DNA of 64,000 nucleotides, from the NCBI GenBank assembly GCA_021234155.1, contig JAJEKV010000051.1:9510105-9574104 (forward strand), read 5' to 3'. This DNA comes from Isoetes taiwanensis (taxonomy: Eukaryota > Streptophyta > Lycopodiopsida > Isoetales > Isoetaceae). Below, in pieces: positions 1 through 11,628 of this stretch. The stretch's first letter is position 1. The number at the start of each line of letters is the position of its first letter. A program made the translations under genes and the position numbers. Under the pieces are notes generated by a model. That model saw nothing but the letters and a program-made list of their open reading frames with translations, was not told the DNA's origin and searched no databases.

Positions 1-1052
1 TGTCGCGTATAGCCAAGGGGCATGCCCCAAGGCTATCTATATTTGGCATGCTCCTATATTGATATCAACATTAGAAAGCATCTAAAGATAATTCTAAATA
101 TGAAATTGGATGGATTGTATCTTGGAACCAAACTTGGTAAAGTGTATGAATGCACTAACCTTTAGCTTATTATCTGCAGGTGTAAATGGATCAACAAGGA
201 AGGAATCAAGCTAGGGAACATATGCATCAAAAAGAAAAGTACTTTCGGATATTATATTTGATATTTTCTAATACATCAAGTATATGCATTAGGTTACACA
301 TAATTACATTAAAAAAAAAAGTAGTTGATTTTAATGTCTAAGTAATAAATGATCTTATATTAGTAAGTAGCAACTATAGTTTTAGAACTCGATAGAAGAT
401 ATTGGTTTTCTAAAGATGCAAAACAATTTACAAAGAGACCAAACAATGGCAAATTACAAAAGATGCCTTTTGTGCTTTTTTCATGATATTTGAGTAAGGT
501 CAAAGTGCTTCAAAATACAAAAATACAAAAGACCATATCTATAGTGGTTTGGTGGTTAATTATGATATTTGGAGGCCTTATGAGTAATCAGCCAAGTCCT
601 CTTAGGCGAATATCTATGAGTAATTACCATGACAATTAACTTGGTATTGAAATTATGATATAAACCACAACCATTTTATAACACACACCATGATAATAAA
701 AAACTAGCATGAATAACCAAGTTGGTATAAAAAAAAGCACGCCATAAAAGTACTTCAACTTTGTGATAGTAGAAAACCAACATAAACAACCATTGCCATA
801 TTAAAGTTGTGTTGAAAAACCATGTTACACAACTCTGTCAATTTAATAAACCATGTGACATTAGAAAACCAACATGATTGACCACTGTTGGTGCTAGAAG
901 CTATGTAATAAAACAATATCGGTTTTAATAAACCACGCTATAAAAAAAAAGCAACATGAATAACCATGCTCTAGTTATGAAAACCGCTATGTTATGTGGT
1001 TTTCATTAGGAATGAAAATTTTGACATAAAAAACCACATCTATAGTGGTTTT
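1..1052. other. AT-rich noncoding DNA with AACCA-rich degenerate repeat
   Basis: I see no gene here. From about 530 to 1070 short phrases built around AACCA(C/A) and its complement recur every 20 to 40 bases. The phrase CTATAGTGGTTT occurs near both edges (about 538 and 1034) in the same orientation. This could be the body of a non-autonomous element, but I could not define paired termini. Confidence 0.4.
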
Positions 1053-1171
1053 CTAGTGATTTATTATAGTGGTTAAATTTTTGGGTGTCTTGTGTATGCC
1101 CACTCCGGCGTTTGACGTTGAGAATCTTGCGCATTGTCTCTTTACTTGTCTAGAAGTCCTGGCAATCCAAT

Positions 1172-1402
1172 TTACCATTTCAATCTTTCTAAATTTTGAA
1201 GTCCGAAACAGATATATACATATGCATCCCATTTTCTTGTGAGGCCATGTTTGCATCTGTATTTGTAAAACAGAGGATTGTTGATCAGTTCCTTCCATTT
1301 TTTGCACATTCCTTGCATTGAAGCATGTCTCTGATGCACGTCATCGGCCAGACTCGAAAGAAGATCTTCAGTAGCAGTAAGCAATGCATGCCGACTTGCC
1401 AT
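1172..1402 (-). pseudogene. F-box domain relic (F-box/kelch type)
   Basis: F-box proteins are substrate adaptors of SCF ubiquitin ligases. The 76-residue frame carries the spacing of an F-box: a SLADDV segment (usual form GLPDDV), then GMCKKWKELINNPLFYKYR, which matches the helix CKRWRxLIxxPxFYxxR of plant F-box/kelch proteins. The match fades after about residue 60. No kelch repeats can be read further along the minus strand, where the frame soon closes. I read it as an N-terminal fragment of a dead or truncated copy. The start at 1402 (MASRHALL) could be genuine. There is no neighbouring gene that it could join. Confidence 0.5.
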
Positions 1403-3383
1403 TTTGATAGCCGTGATAGGGCTCGACCATCAACAGGCCTGACGGGGAGACTAGCCATCTAGAATAATCTGGTATATTCTGGCATATACTCAAAATATCC
1501 CACATCCCCACATAAGCGAGGGCTTGCCCTTAAGGGCAACCCAAAACACATAAGATATATGCAATTATACAACTTGGACCCCAAAATATACAAATAATTA
1601 CTTATGCTTGCTAGTGGATTGTTGTAGAATAAGCTTGTTATATGAATCGGCATACTGCATTATATATAGCTATGGCTTTTCCTTAGTGCCCTATATAGTT
1701 TTGGCATTGGCATAATGTAGGCTGGTAGTTTGATTTGCTTTGCTTGTTAATCTGGTGTTTTGGTATTTTGGTTAGAGTAGATGCATGTGTTACTAAGATG
1801 CACATGATAGGTAGGTGCACAGTTGTTCTGGCAGGTTAGTACTGCTTTGGTGCATTGCTTTATAAAATAGAGCGCAATGCAGTAGTAAGCATGGATGTGA
1901 CAGAAGACTGGGATATGCAAGAGAAGTTTTACTAGTTAAAAGGAGGTTGTGTAGATGTATAGGTGATAATTTTGTTCTAGCTCCTGCTCGTGTATAAAAA
2001 CTTGCCAAAAATGAAGCACAAAATATTTGCCAAAATGAAGCATAAAAGCATTGATGATTGGTAAGATCTGTACTTCAATGCTTGAATTAGATAATCGCAT
2101 CTTGATGTGGGCGGTCCTTCTTTTGGTACATAAGCTTGCTTCAAGCTCTTGATGTAGAACACAACAGAAATAACACCATATAGCTAAACCTTTACATTTG
2201 ATAAGTGTAGTGGCCATTGTAAACATCAAATTTTACTTTTTCAAAATTTTATTTAAAATTGATATTTGCATTACAACACTATTTGTTCGTCCCACTACCC
2301 TCACAATAGCTTTTAGAGCTTAGGAACTAGAACACGGAAATGTCAGAATTAACGCCATAATTTGACATAGAGTTTGTAAGATAGCAACTTTATGAAGCTA
2401 GGTATTGATTTGAGCCATCTACTTATTTGTTTAGTGGCTCTTCTTCTTTCCCACTGTTTAATCTTCTTTGCTTTTAATGATAGAAATACAAGATGATAAA
2501 ACAAACATTATTTGCAGGTGACTTGCCCTGCTTAGCTCCAAGTTTTATGTCATTTTAACTTTCAATACTTTAGTAGCAGAGGTATGCTAAAATATTCTTC
2601 TTTCTTATACGCTAGTCCTTCTCCCACATTAATAATATATCATATTTGAAGCTTATGTTCTAAGCCAAGAGCATGTTGGACATTCTTTTTGTCATTTAAT
2701 ACAATCGTCAGCCAGAGTTAATAAATAATACTTATCTAATGCATTGATGATTCACACTTTGATTATGAAGTTGTTTCAGAAGCTATGCTAGCATGCAGTC
2801 TTTGGTTTACATTTAACATTTGTAGCACATAGCTATGGTCTACACTAATGATATAAAAGATGATAGAAAACTCGAGGAAGCAATGTCAGAAAAGGCCGAC
2901 CACTCGTTCGTAGGGGCAAGAATGAGTATCTAAAAATGGCAATGATTTTCTGCATATAAACTATTCTTTATGCGAGAACCTAACATTTATTGGAAATCAT
3001 CAATGTTTTATAGGCTTCCAACTAGATATTGAAGAGGGTAACACATTTTTGCCAAGTTTATGGATGTTATGCTTGGGTGGATGCAGGGCAAGGTCAAAAT
3101 TTTGACTTTACATTTCCTTAGACCTGGAAGCAAGAAGCTCTTCATGGCATCAATGCACGATTCATAGTGAGCTAAAGCTATATTTTACCTAGCGTGCCTC
3201 ATTTGTGTTGACTTATTGTGATTTTATATTGATCTAGTTTTATTTCGCAGTCATATTGTAGGGAGATATTTTATAGGACTCCACCTAATTTAGATGATTC
3301 AACGGCTAGGCAACTACATGAAGGGGCAACGGGCTTGTCTCGGGTCCACGTATCTGGAGGCATAGAGAAGAACTAAATCTCTC
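1403..3383. other. Intergenic, nothing recognised
   Basis: About 2 kb of AT-rich sequence with no coding signature on either strand and no clear repeats or element termini. Confidence 0.5.
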
Positions 3384-3617
3384 TCATTCACCCTTGAGTT
3401 TATGGATGGGATCAGCAATTATAGCTAGTCCATGAATGAAAGTAGCATAATAATTGACTTTCCCAAGAAAGGAGCATGTCTCCTTGATATTGATAGGCGC
3501 CGAAGCCTTGAGAACACAGCTAATCTTGGCAAGGTCCGTGATAAGGCCTTCTTTACTGACAACGTGGCCTAGAAGAACACCTGAATTGACACAGAAAGCA
3601 CACTTCTCGGGATTCAA
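3384..3617 (-). pseudogene. Gypsy RT/RNase H connection fragment
   Basis: The frame begins at the typical Gypsy block LNPEKCAF, followed by LLGHVVSKEGL and a SFLGKVNYY..FI segment. These mark the end of the palm/thumb and the start of the RNase H connection in Ty3/Gypsy polymerases. It ends at a stop after PIHKLKGE. The upstream part of the same RT lies at 5499-5711, displaced by the LINE insertion. About 30 residues between the two halves, including the region after the catalytic aspartates, cannot be found. Confidence 0.75.
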
Positions 3618-3624
3618 ACTGATG

Positions 3625-4011
3625 CCCGATTGGCAGGGATTGGCAGCAGAGTTGTTTAAATGGTGTGGCAGAAATGCTTTGAGGGTACTGACCAGTTTGC
3701 TAAATAAAGCCCTTATAAGTGGTTTACCAAAGAGATGGCAGGAAAATATGGTTTATCCTATTCACAAGGCTGGAGATAAGACTGTAGCATCTAATTATAG
3801 GACCATACTAGTTGGGAGTACATTCACTAAAATAATAGCCACTATGCTTGAGCAACGGATTAGTCATTGGACAGAGACAGAAGGCAAGAGAAGTATCTTT
3901 CAGGCTGGTTTCAGGAAAGATTATAGCACACTCGATCATGCACTGGTGTTGAGGATCTTGTTTGAAAAGGCAAGAAGGCCGAGGCAAATCACTATATCTT
4001 GCATTAAGTAG
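3625..4011 (+). pseudogene. LINE reverse transcriptase, fingers and palm start
   Basis: This is the open part of the truncated LINE RT. It shows AAELFKW, NKALISGLPKRWQ, the NYRTI block, EQRISHW and GFRKDYSTLDHALVLR. These align by eye, block for block, with AELLKW, NKALQEGFPLQW, NYRTIMV and GFRPWHSTIDH of the LINE at 47915-50287. The frame closes at a stop just before the palm aspartate block, which continues in another frame. The protein would have copied the element RNA at the target site. This copy is dead. Confidence 0.7.
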
Positions 4012-5046
4012 ACTTCTCCGAAGCATTCGATATGGTGCCACGAAAGAATTTAGACGTGAGAATGGAAGAACTAGGAGTGCCATTTAATTTGAGAACTGCG
4101 CAAGAGCTCAACTCTACTCGAGGTCGATTAAGATTGGCAAATGGGATCGACAGAGCTTCTTAGCACTATTGGGGTGAGACAGGGGGGGCCCGCCGTCTCC
4201 CTCGCCTTTTTAGTTTGTACATTGACGAACCGGATGAATGGTTAAGACAAAGATGCTTGGCGAGAACCGATCTAGGGGTTATCTCGCGCGGTTATTGATC
4301 TATGCCGATGACGTAATACTTATATCATCTACAAAGGAAGGGTTACATCTATGTTAGACATGCTTTCAAATTTTGCATGAAGAAGGAGATGGGGTCAACG
4401 ACCAAGACCAAGGTGATGGTGGTGAACTAGAGAACGGCGTAATTCGGTTACAAAGGGCCGGATAGTAGAGACAACGGAGGTATACAAATACTTGGGATTG
4501 GAATTTGAATCGAAATATTCATGGAAATCCCGTGTTGATAAGAGAGTCACGGGGGGAAAAACGCTTTACGCATTGATGAGAAGTTGTTGGCGTGCTAATT
4601 TAAGAAGGCGGCATTGCTAGCAAAAATGCTTTTAAATCTCCGGTTCGCACCATTGTCTTTGTATGGCTCGCCAATTTGGGGCCCAATTTGTCCTCGAAGC
4701 ATTGGCAAAAGATAGAGCAAGTTCTTAAACTGTTTACGCTTGAAGAATTTGGGGTGAAAACCCGTGACGCCGTGCGCTATGCTTCTAGCCGAGGCGGGGT
4801 TTGCTTCCTTTAGAAGCCGAGGCCTTATACCGCACGATAAACTTTGTAAATCGGTTAGAGCTGCAATCTGAACTCAGTCAAAAAGGGCATTAGAATGCTC
4901 GAAGCTCCGGCCGGTGGCGTGAAGTGTTAGCGTGGGCAGCCAAGTGGGGTATTACCCCTTATATTTGGCCGGAATCGCTTGCTTTCGGTGGGAACCGGTA
5001 CAAGACAAAGTGGTAGAGAGACTTTGGTCTCATAAGGGCGAAATGT

Positions 5047-5421
5047 ATGACAAAGTATAATGAAGAGGTAAACCCAATGTTGACATATATGGAACCCGAT
5101 TATGTGAAGGCGGACTTGTCTAAGCATAAGAAACAGACTATTGCCAGATATAGATTGAGCTCCCACCACCTTATGGTGGAAATAGGGAGATGGAAGGGAA
5201 TTCCGAGGGAAGACAGGAAATGTCCCTTCTGCACCCTTGACGCTATCGAGGATGAGAAACATGTCTTCATTGAGTGTCCGGAGTATGTACATATAAGAGA
5301 GAAATTTGGCATATATCAATCTCAATTGGACAGTATTTTCGAGTTGGAGCCACACATCCTTGGTTGCTTTGTCAAGGAAGTGGACTCACACCACTCATTA
5401 TTGATGAGTTTGAGCAAATAA
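5047..5421 (+). pseudogene. LINE ORF2 C-terminal zinc-knuckle region
   Basis: The frame holds TIARYRLSSHHLMVEIGRWKGIPREDR followed by CPFC, then about 12 residues, then HVFIECPEY. This C-x2-C...H...C arrangement is the C-terminal knuckle found after the RT of many non-LTR elements. It is the last open block before the stop and the (TTA)n tail. The segment between it and the RT is frameshifted. Confidence 0.65.
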
Positions 5422-5472
5422 GTGTAAACCAGCCCCATGACCTTCAAGGTCCCAAACGGGCTTCAGATAATC

Positions 5473-5473
<1 letters not shown>

Positions 5474-5504
<31 letters not shown>

Positions 5505-5505
5505 T
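5474..5505. repeat. (TTA)n microsatellite tail of the LINE
   Basis: About nine TTA units directly follow the LINE 3' untranslated region and precede resumption of the Gypsy RT. Short microsatellite tails, rather than poly(A), mark the 3' ends of some non-LTR clades. Confidence 0.8.
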
Positions 5506-5711
5506 ATATTTTTGAAAAACAATCTCAAGTTTGGTATGTAATCCTGAAAGACAAAAAACATAATGCGCTGGAGAGTGGAAGGCGACTTTGACAAACCAAA
5601 GGGCACCACTTTGTAGGCAAAAGTACGATTACGTTCTGTAGCCATATTGAGTTTTCTGTAATCCATACAAACACGAATTTTCCCATTATTCTTAAGGACA
5701 ATATGTAGCAT
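5499..5711 (-). pseudogene. Gypsy reverse transcriptase N-terminal fragment
   Basis: Reads NGKIRVCMDYRKLNMATE, the opening motif of Ty3/Gypsy RT, then jumps to FAYKVVPFGLSKSPSTLQRIM and FVFQDYIPNLRLFF. In an intact RT about 60 residues separate these two blocks, including the first catalytic aspartate, so there is an internal deletion. The frame ends where the LINE tail begins. Confidence 0.8.
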
Positions 5712-5772
5712 AATAACAAGGGGTTTTCTTTGTGTTTTTTTACGTTTTTCACTAAGGTTTTCCTATGATTTC

Positions 5773-7054
5773 GTGATGTATTCAAATGGATGTGCTAATG
5801 CGTACATCTAGAGTGCACCATTTCTGAGCCATTGATTTTAGCCTTTTTTTTTTCAATGGTCAACAACCAATGGCTCACAACAAAAGCCCTTTTTTTGTGC
5901 GTGTGGTGCATAATGGGCACATGAAGGGCCATTGACTTTAGCCTTTTTTCCAATGGTCAACAACCAATGGCTCACAACAAAAGCCCTCTTTTTGTGTGTG
6001 TGGTGCATAATGGGCACATGAAGGGCTTGAAGGGTGCATGTAGTGCAGTTTCCCCGCCGACAACACATTTCTTATCATAACTTTTGATCCAGAGCTCTGT
6101 TTGAGATGATTTTTATTGCGTTGGAAAGCTCTCTCCGAGATCTTTTTGATAGTGTATGATATGGATATGTTTCGTTAAGTTATCTATGCTAAAACAGCAA
6201 TTTTTCGGCCGGGTTTGGTAGGCTTTCACATCCTACCAGCTGATTAATACAGGATTGCGCTATTGGATATTGTTTTATGGCTCATTCCGAATGAAGCTTG
6301 CAAAAAATTACCATGCATTTTTAGATTTTAAGGCAGTTATTAAGCAAATTTCAAGGCTTCTAGATCCTTGTGCTAACAAGCAGAAAAGTTTCCCACTTTG
6401 GTTTCTCACCACAAGAATCCATGGAGGCCAAAGGCTGCTATTAAATTCCAGTTGAAAAATATTTGTGTATGGGTGTTGCAAACTTTATGACTTTCAGAAT
6501 AATGGGATCAATCTGCTCTATCTTTATGGTAACTTTTACTTATGTTCTATTTGTTTTATTGTGATCAAATTCAAAAGCTACAGGCGATGAAAGCCTCAAA
6601 TGAATTCTAGTTTTTTTCTGGTTTCAATTATAAAATTTTTGTCACACCGGGGGGGGCGTCCCTAAGGCCCCGAAGGGGCCAATTTTTTTTTTTGCAACAT
6701 AAACCATTAACATCCAACATATAAAAATTAAATCCCCCAACACATAACAACCATTGACAATAACAACCAACACATAACTACCATTGACATTAATTAACAC
6801 AACCATTGGGTCCAACAGATTTAAATTAAAATCCCCCTTAAACCCGCATATTCACCCCCCTCACACGGGGGGTGACGTACGGCAGCGAGAGCCCTCATAA
6901 TTGTATTTTGCACGTACGAAATCAACACCATATGGTATTCCATTTGAAATCTTATAGTATTTTGCGAATCTTGTTATACAGTATAGCAAATTTTGTACTT
7001 GCATACCCCACAAATGAGGAACTTTACGTACGGTGTAGATTAAGGAATAAGGGG
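5773..7054. repeat. 1.28-kb tandem duplication, copy 1
   Basis: The sequence from 5773 reappears from 7056 with only scattered substitutions and short indels. Within the copy, a unit of about 100 bases (5829-5928 and 5929-6028, around CCATTGA(T/C)TTTAGCC) is itself duplicated. No coding sequence is recognised. The block lies between the protease and RT parts of the Gypsy element. Confidence 0.9.
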
Positions 7055-7055
7055 T

Positions 7056-8340
7056 GTGATGTATTCAAATGGATGTGCTAATGCGTACATCTAGAGTGCA
7101 CCATTTCTGAGCCATTGATTTTAGCCTTTTTTTTTTCAATGGTCAACAACCAATGGCTCACAACAAAAGCCCTTTTTTTGTGCATGTGGTGCATAATGGG
7201 CACATGAAGGGCCATTGACTTTAGCCTTTTTTTCCAATGGTCAACAACCAATGGCTCACAACAAAAGCCCTCTTTTTGTGTGTGTGGTGCATAATGGGCA
7301 CATGAAGGGCTTGAAGGGTGCATGTAGTGCAGTTTCCCCGCCGACAACACATTTCTTATCATAACTTTTGATCCAGAGCTCTGTTTGAGATGATTTTTAT
7401 TGCGTTGGAAAGCTCTCTCCGAGATCTTTTTGATAGTGTATGATATGGATATGTTTTGTTAAGTTATCTATGCTAAAATAGCAATTTTTCGGCCGGGTTT
7501 GGTAGGCTTTCACATCCTACCAACTGATTAATACAGGATTGCGCTATTGGATATTGTTTTATGGCTCATTCCGAACGAAGCTTGCAAAAAATTACCATGC
7601 ATTTTTAGATTTTAAGGCAGTTATTAAGCAAATTTCAAGGCTTCTAGATCCTTGTGCTAACAAGCAGAAAAGTTTCCCACTTTGGTTTCTCACCACAAGA
7701 ATCCATGGAGGCCAAAGGCTGCTATTAAATTCCAGTTGAAAAATATTTGTGTATGGGTGTTGCAAACTTTATGACTTTCAGAATAATGGGATCAATCTGC
7801 TCTATCTTTATGGTAACTTTTACTTATGTTCTATTTGTTTTATTGTGATCAAATTCAAAAGCTACAGGCGATGAAAGCCTCAAATGAATTCTAGTTTTTT
7901 TCTGGTTTGAATTCTAAAATTTTTGTCACACCTGACGCGTCCCTAAGGCCCCGAAGAGGCCAAATTTTTTTTTTGCAACATAAACCATTAACATCCAACA
8001 TATAAAAATTAAATCCCCCAACACATAACAACCATTGACAATAACAACCAACACATAACTACCATTGACATTAATTAACACAACCATTGGGTCCAACACA
8101 TTTAAATTAAAATCCCCCTTAAACCCCCTTTGGTTTGGGTGCATATTCACACGGGGGGTGACGTACGGCAGCGAGAGCCCTCATAATTGTATTTTGCACG
8201 TACGAAATCAACACCATATAGTATTCCATTTGAAATCTTATAGTATTTTGCGAATCTTGTTATACAGTACAACAAATTTTGTACTTGCATACCCCACAAA
8301 TGAGGAACTTTACGTACAGTGTAGATTAAGGAATAAGGGG
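7056..8340. repeat. 1.28-kb tandem duplication, copy 2
   Basis: Second copy of the unit at 5773-7054, offset by 1283 to 1286 bases. Copy 2 differs most near 8110-8165, where it keeps a CCCCCTTTGGTTTGGGTGC stretch that is shortened in copy 1. Confidence 0.9.
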
Positions 8341-8521
8341 TGAATATGCCTATCCAACAGCTCTCGTTGCCCGGAGTCACCCCCCGTGTGAATATGCACT
8401 CAAACCAAAGGGGGTTTAAGGGGGATTTTAATTTAAATGTGTTGGACCCAATGGTTATGTTAATTAATGTCAATGGTAGTTATGTGTTGGTTGTTAATGT
8501 CAATGGTTGTTATGTGTTGGA
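8018..8521. repeat. Foldback: inverted repeat with ~145-bp arms
   Basis: Bases 8018-8162 are repeated inverted at 8376-8521 with very few differences. Weaker inverted similarity continues inwards (AGCGAGAGC near 8170 against GCTCTCGTT near 8361). The spacer is about 210 bases. The left arm is part of tandem copy 2, so the right arm is an inverted extra piece of the same repeat family. Confidence 0.85.
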
Positions 8522-8580
8522 CCCAATGGTTGGGGGGCTCTCCGACTCCGAATATTTGACCTCGTAAATAAGCCCAGTAG

Positions 8581-8796
8581 CTAAGAGTTTATCAATTTCT
8601 GCTTTGACGCGGTCACGATAATTGGGGTTGGGCCTGTATTGTTGTTGTTGTACGTCCTCCAGAGTTTATCTGTGATGAGGTTGATAGCACTACCTCCGTC
8701 AATCTGCACGTGAGTAATTTGTTGATTCCCAACAATTGCGTGAACCATAGGTGTGGAAGTTGCTACAGCACCAACAAGAACAATGCGCAGTGGCAA
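8581..8796 (-). pseudogene. Gypsy aspartic protease-like segment
   Basis: The minus-strand frame reads VQIDGGSAINLIT, the position and form of a retropepsin active site (D-S/T-G in classical enzymes; a D-G-G-S form here). It sits downstream of the gag zinc knuckle, where protease belongs. The frame opens at 8796 without a clear start and closes at 8581, before the tandem/foldback block. Retropepsin would cleave Gag-Pol. Confidence 0.5.
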
Positions 8797-9225
8797 CTGT
8801 TCCCGGAGAGCAGGACATAACTCAGAATTGTGGAGAGACCAAGGGGAATTTTGATTTTGGCGAGCTCTTCTTGCAACTCCAAGGGAACATGGGCTAAAGG
8901 GTCTGCGAAATTTAATGGCGCCAGTCGCGTAGACATCGAGGCCAAAACTTCCTTAAGGAGCTCTACTTCAGCAAGTGATATTGGGGTACGGTTTAGCTCA
9001 TGAAGTAGGCGTGGACGTGGAGGGTGCCTCCTTCTATTGTTGAGCGCGTGTGGTGGCGTGAACATTGACCAGCGTGCGTCCTTCAGCTGCTTGCATGAGC
9101 TTGAGAATGCTTTGACAGACCTCGGGCATAACATGAGGCATGAGCTTTTCAAGATCGGAGGCAAAATGCACCATCTTATGTTGTACAGGAGGGACTGTTT
9201 TCACAACAAAATCAGGTTGCATATC

Positions 9226-9801
9226 CTATAGCGTGAGCATCAAAGGTCGAGTACCAAGGTGTTGTGGTACAGTTGGATTGTTGCACAGGAGGATTAAGAG
9301 CTTGATAGATCTCTTCTTGAGCTTGTTGCTCCAACACAATGGGTGGAGGAGATTGTTGGTTCTGTTGTTGTTGAGGAGCATGAGGAGGTTTTTGTAAAGT
9401 GGGGCGTAGATCTTGTTTCCCGTTTGCCACTCAAAGTTGATAGGCGGTGAGACGCACCGAGGTAGTTTGATTAGTGCCCGGGAGTTGTACTTGAACTTGG
9501 GGAAGTTGGAGCCACGCCATAGCGGTGTGGCCCCATTCCTGGTAGTGGTAGCATTGAGCTTTTGCAGGATCAAAGGGAGTACGCGAGCTCTTGATTGCTG
9601 AGGTTGCTGAGGTGGTGGATATTGCTGCGGTTGTTGATATTGCTGAGGCATTGTCTGTACTTGAAAGACCATTTCCTGTCGAAAAAGCGTGGGATGAGAG
9701 CACGTGCATTCTTCAGTAGCGTGCTTGCACATATTGCAACGCTTGCAGTGAGGAGGACCATTAGTAATATTGCATTCATTAGCCAAATGACCTTGATACA
9801 T
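9226..9801 (-). pseudogene. Gypsy gag: CCHC-knuckle and proline/glutamine-rich part
   Basis: The first 40 residues contain C-x8-C-x2-C-x2-C-like cysteine clusters (GPPHCKRCNMCKHATEECTC), a nucleocapsid-type zinc knuckle. A glutamine/proline-rich linker follows. Overlapping frames at 9570-9881 and 9431-9709 carry other pieces of the same gag, showing several frameshifts. Confidence 0.5.
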
Positions 9802-10132
9802 ACAAATGTGGCACCAGATTTGACTTCTCTGCTGTAGAGCAGATTGATGAGGTTGAACCGTGTTTTATGGAACCATGACATGAGGGATAAAAAGGGAGAT
9901 CTGTGAGGGGAACACCACGTGAGGACACATTGACGGAATGATTGACCAGTTCGATGGCGTGGTCCAGTGTCTTGGGCCGCAAGTATTCAGTCATAAGAGG
10001 AATAGCGGGAGGTAGGTCCTGCAGAAACCAAACCAAGATCTGACTCTGCTGGGATACCCCTTGAGCTTGCTAACCAAGAGATGCAAACGATCAGCAAAAT
10101 CACGGGCAGATTTCATGGGTTGTTGTTGAAGA

Positions 10133-10627
10133 TCATTGAGTTGCTTGAGAAGTTATTGATTTCATTTGTGGTACCATATGTGACATAAAGGTCGTCTTCA
10201 TTTCTTGCCAGTTTTGTTTCCAATGATTTTTATTGGCCATGAGCCATTGATGTGGTGCTCCACATGGCGTGATAGAGAAAATGTAAAACTTGATCTGGGG
10301 CTGAGAGTATCCATTTAAAACAGCAAGAGCTTCAATGTCTTCCATGTGCGCCTGAGCACTCTGATCGAGGATGGGCTTCTCTTTCGCATTTCCAAAAATA
10401 AGATATATAATTTTGAGGTTGTGAGCCATGGACGGAGTCACGGGAACTTGGGTATAAAGCGGTGGCGCATAAGAATAAGCAGGTCCTTGAGGCACAATCG
10501 AGGGCTGTGAGCAAGGCACTTGCGTGGGAACTATAAACCCAAGAGGTCCAGAAAGTTGTGTGTCATTGGGCAATATCCCTTGTAGGCCATCCTCGTTCAA
10601 CTTGAGATCACCACCTGGGGGGTGCAA
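10133..10627 (-). pseudogene. Gypsy gag N-terminal / capsid part
   Basis: This 164-residue frame ends in the segment WLMANKNHWKQNWQEMKTTF, typical of the retrotransposon gag capsid domain (W...W..F...F). It is preceded by a proline-rich leader. The next minus-strand stretch (about 10130 to 9779) continues gag-like text (MKSARDFADRL, LRPKTLDHAIEL) in shifted frames. Confidence 0.6.
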
Positions 10628-10639
10628 CTAATGTAAGGT

Positions 10640-11628
10640 CTATATGGCATGTGCGTGCACAGGGTTAAAGAAAAAGGCCCTTATACGGTTAAAAAACTAG
10701 AAAAAAAATCCCCTTATACGGAATTTTTTAGAAACTCTAGATATACCCCCTACCATATATGTACGCTGAGTTCTATAAATTCCTTCAAACCCCCTACCAT
10801 ATTTGTACAATGAATTTTCTAAATTCAACCAAACCCCTTACCATATTTTTATAATCAGTTTCATAAATTTAGACAGACCTCATCTATAAGCCGCTACAAG
10901 CCCGTCCACAAGTGCCCTCAATCAAATTGTGTAGGGGTTGATTGAATGGGTTGAGTATTAAGTAGATTTAAGGTTTAACTCGGGCTTAACTTGGGGACGA
11001 AGTTAACACATGGTCTCGCACATGGTCAAATAACTTATAGACCAAATAGAAAGTATTCATAGAAATCCAATATTCATATTCGTGACACCCCAACACCACT
11101 TGCATCTATACATTTTTCTAATCCCATTGCTGTCAATTACAAATACATGCTTACAACGGCCCTTTGCAACCCACATGCTAGAATTTAGTTAATTATTTTC
11201 TAGTTCTTCTAAGGGTTGCACTTGGAACGTTTTTTCAAGATAGAATTTTCACATTTGAATATCAATGGTTTAATTGAGCTATTAGTTTGAAGGTCAGAAT
11301 TCTTGGTCCATTGGGGGAGCAATCTTGAGAGTGCTTTGCTAATTCGAACTTACTATGAATAAAACGACCTGCTATTTTGACCTGTCGGGCAGGCTTCAGA
11401 GATACGCACAGATTATTTCTTTTCTTTTTTGTTATACCCTAGGTCCACAAGATAATGATTTCTATTGACAACAATGTTATAAAACATAACCATTAACTGC
11501 TTAACCATTAACTTCTCAACAATCTTTTTGAGAGTTGCCCTATCAAATTGTTGGCCAAGTACCTGCAGGCTGTGCAATAGTGTCCATGTCCTAAGAAATG
11601 AGAAAGTACTTAAATCATCATGGTTTCA
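10640..11628. other. Intergenic, with ~52-bp degenerate repeats
   Basis: AT-rich noncoding stretch. Between about 10730 and 10870, three degenerate units of about 50 bases recur (CCCCCTACCATAT...GTAC...TTCTATAAATT). Nothing else is recognised. Confidence 0.4.

Larger units (their letters stand above)
3620..5505 (+). mobile_element. 5'-truncated LINE inserted in the Gypsy RT
   Basis: A non-LTR retrotransposon fragment lying opposite to the Gypsy frame. It starts abruptly in the RT fingers (PDWQGLAAELFKWCG) and runs through NYRTI, a GFR...STLDHAL block, an FSEAFDMVPR palm motif, a LIYADDV catalytic box near 4300 and a C-terminal CPFC...HVFIECP knuckle near 5220. It ends in a (TTA)n tail near 5478. 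The middle (4010-5040) is full of frameshifts and stops. The same blocks occur in the better preserved LINE at 47.1-50.3 kb, so they belong to one clade. I could not identify a target-site duplication. Confidence 0.75.
3384..10640 (-). mobile_element. Degraded Ty3/Gypsy retrotransposon, multiply interrupted
   Basis: Read on the minus strand the order is gag (10627 to about 9226), protease-like segment (about 8796 to 8581), RT N-terminal part (5711 to 5499) and RT/RNase H connection (3617 to 3384). This is the Ty3/Gypsy order. Between protease and RT lies a 2.8-kb tandem/foldback block. The RT is split again by a plus-strand LINE. No LTRs were identified, and most frames are shifted or stopped, so this is an old, dead copy with later insertions on top. 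Confidence 0.7.

Noticed and set aside
5853-6068. Minus-strand frame with repeated HVPIMHH units as a repeat protein
   Set aside because: The repeats come from the noncoding 100-bp internal duplication of the tandem unit, and similar frames appear in copy 2 with shifts.
6255-6455. Frame repeated in both tandem copies (MRYWILFYGSF...) as a gene
   Set aside because: The frame is kept only because the two copies are nearly identical in DNA. It has no domain, and the sequence is repetitive.
9034-9397. Plus-strand frames within the Gypsy gag region
   Set aside because: They are antisense to recognisable gag/zinc-knuckle text.
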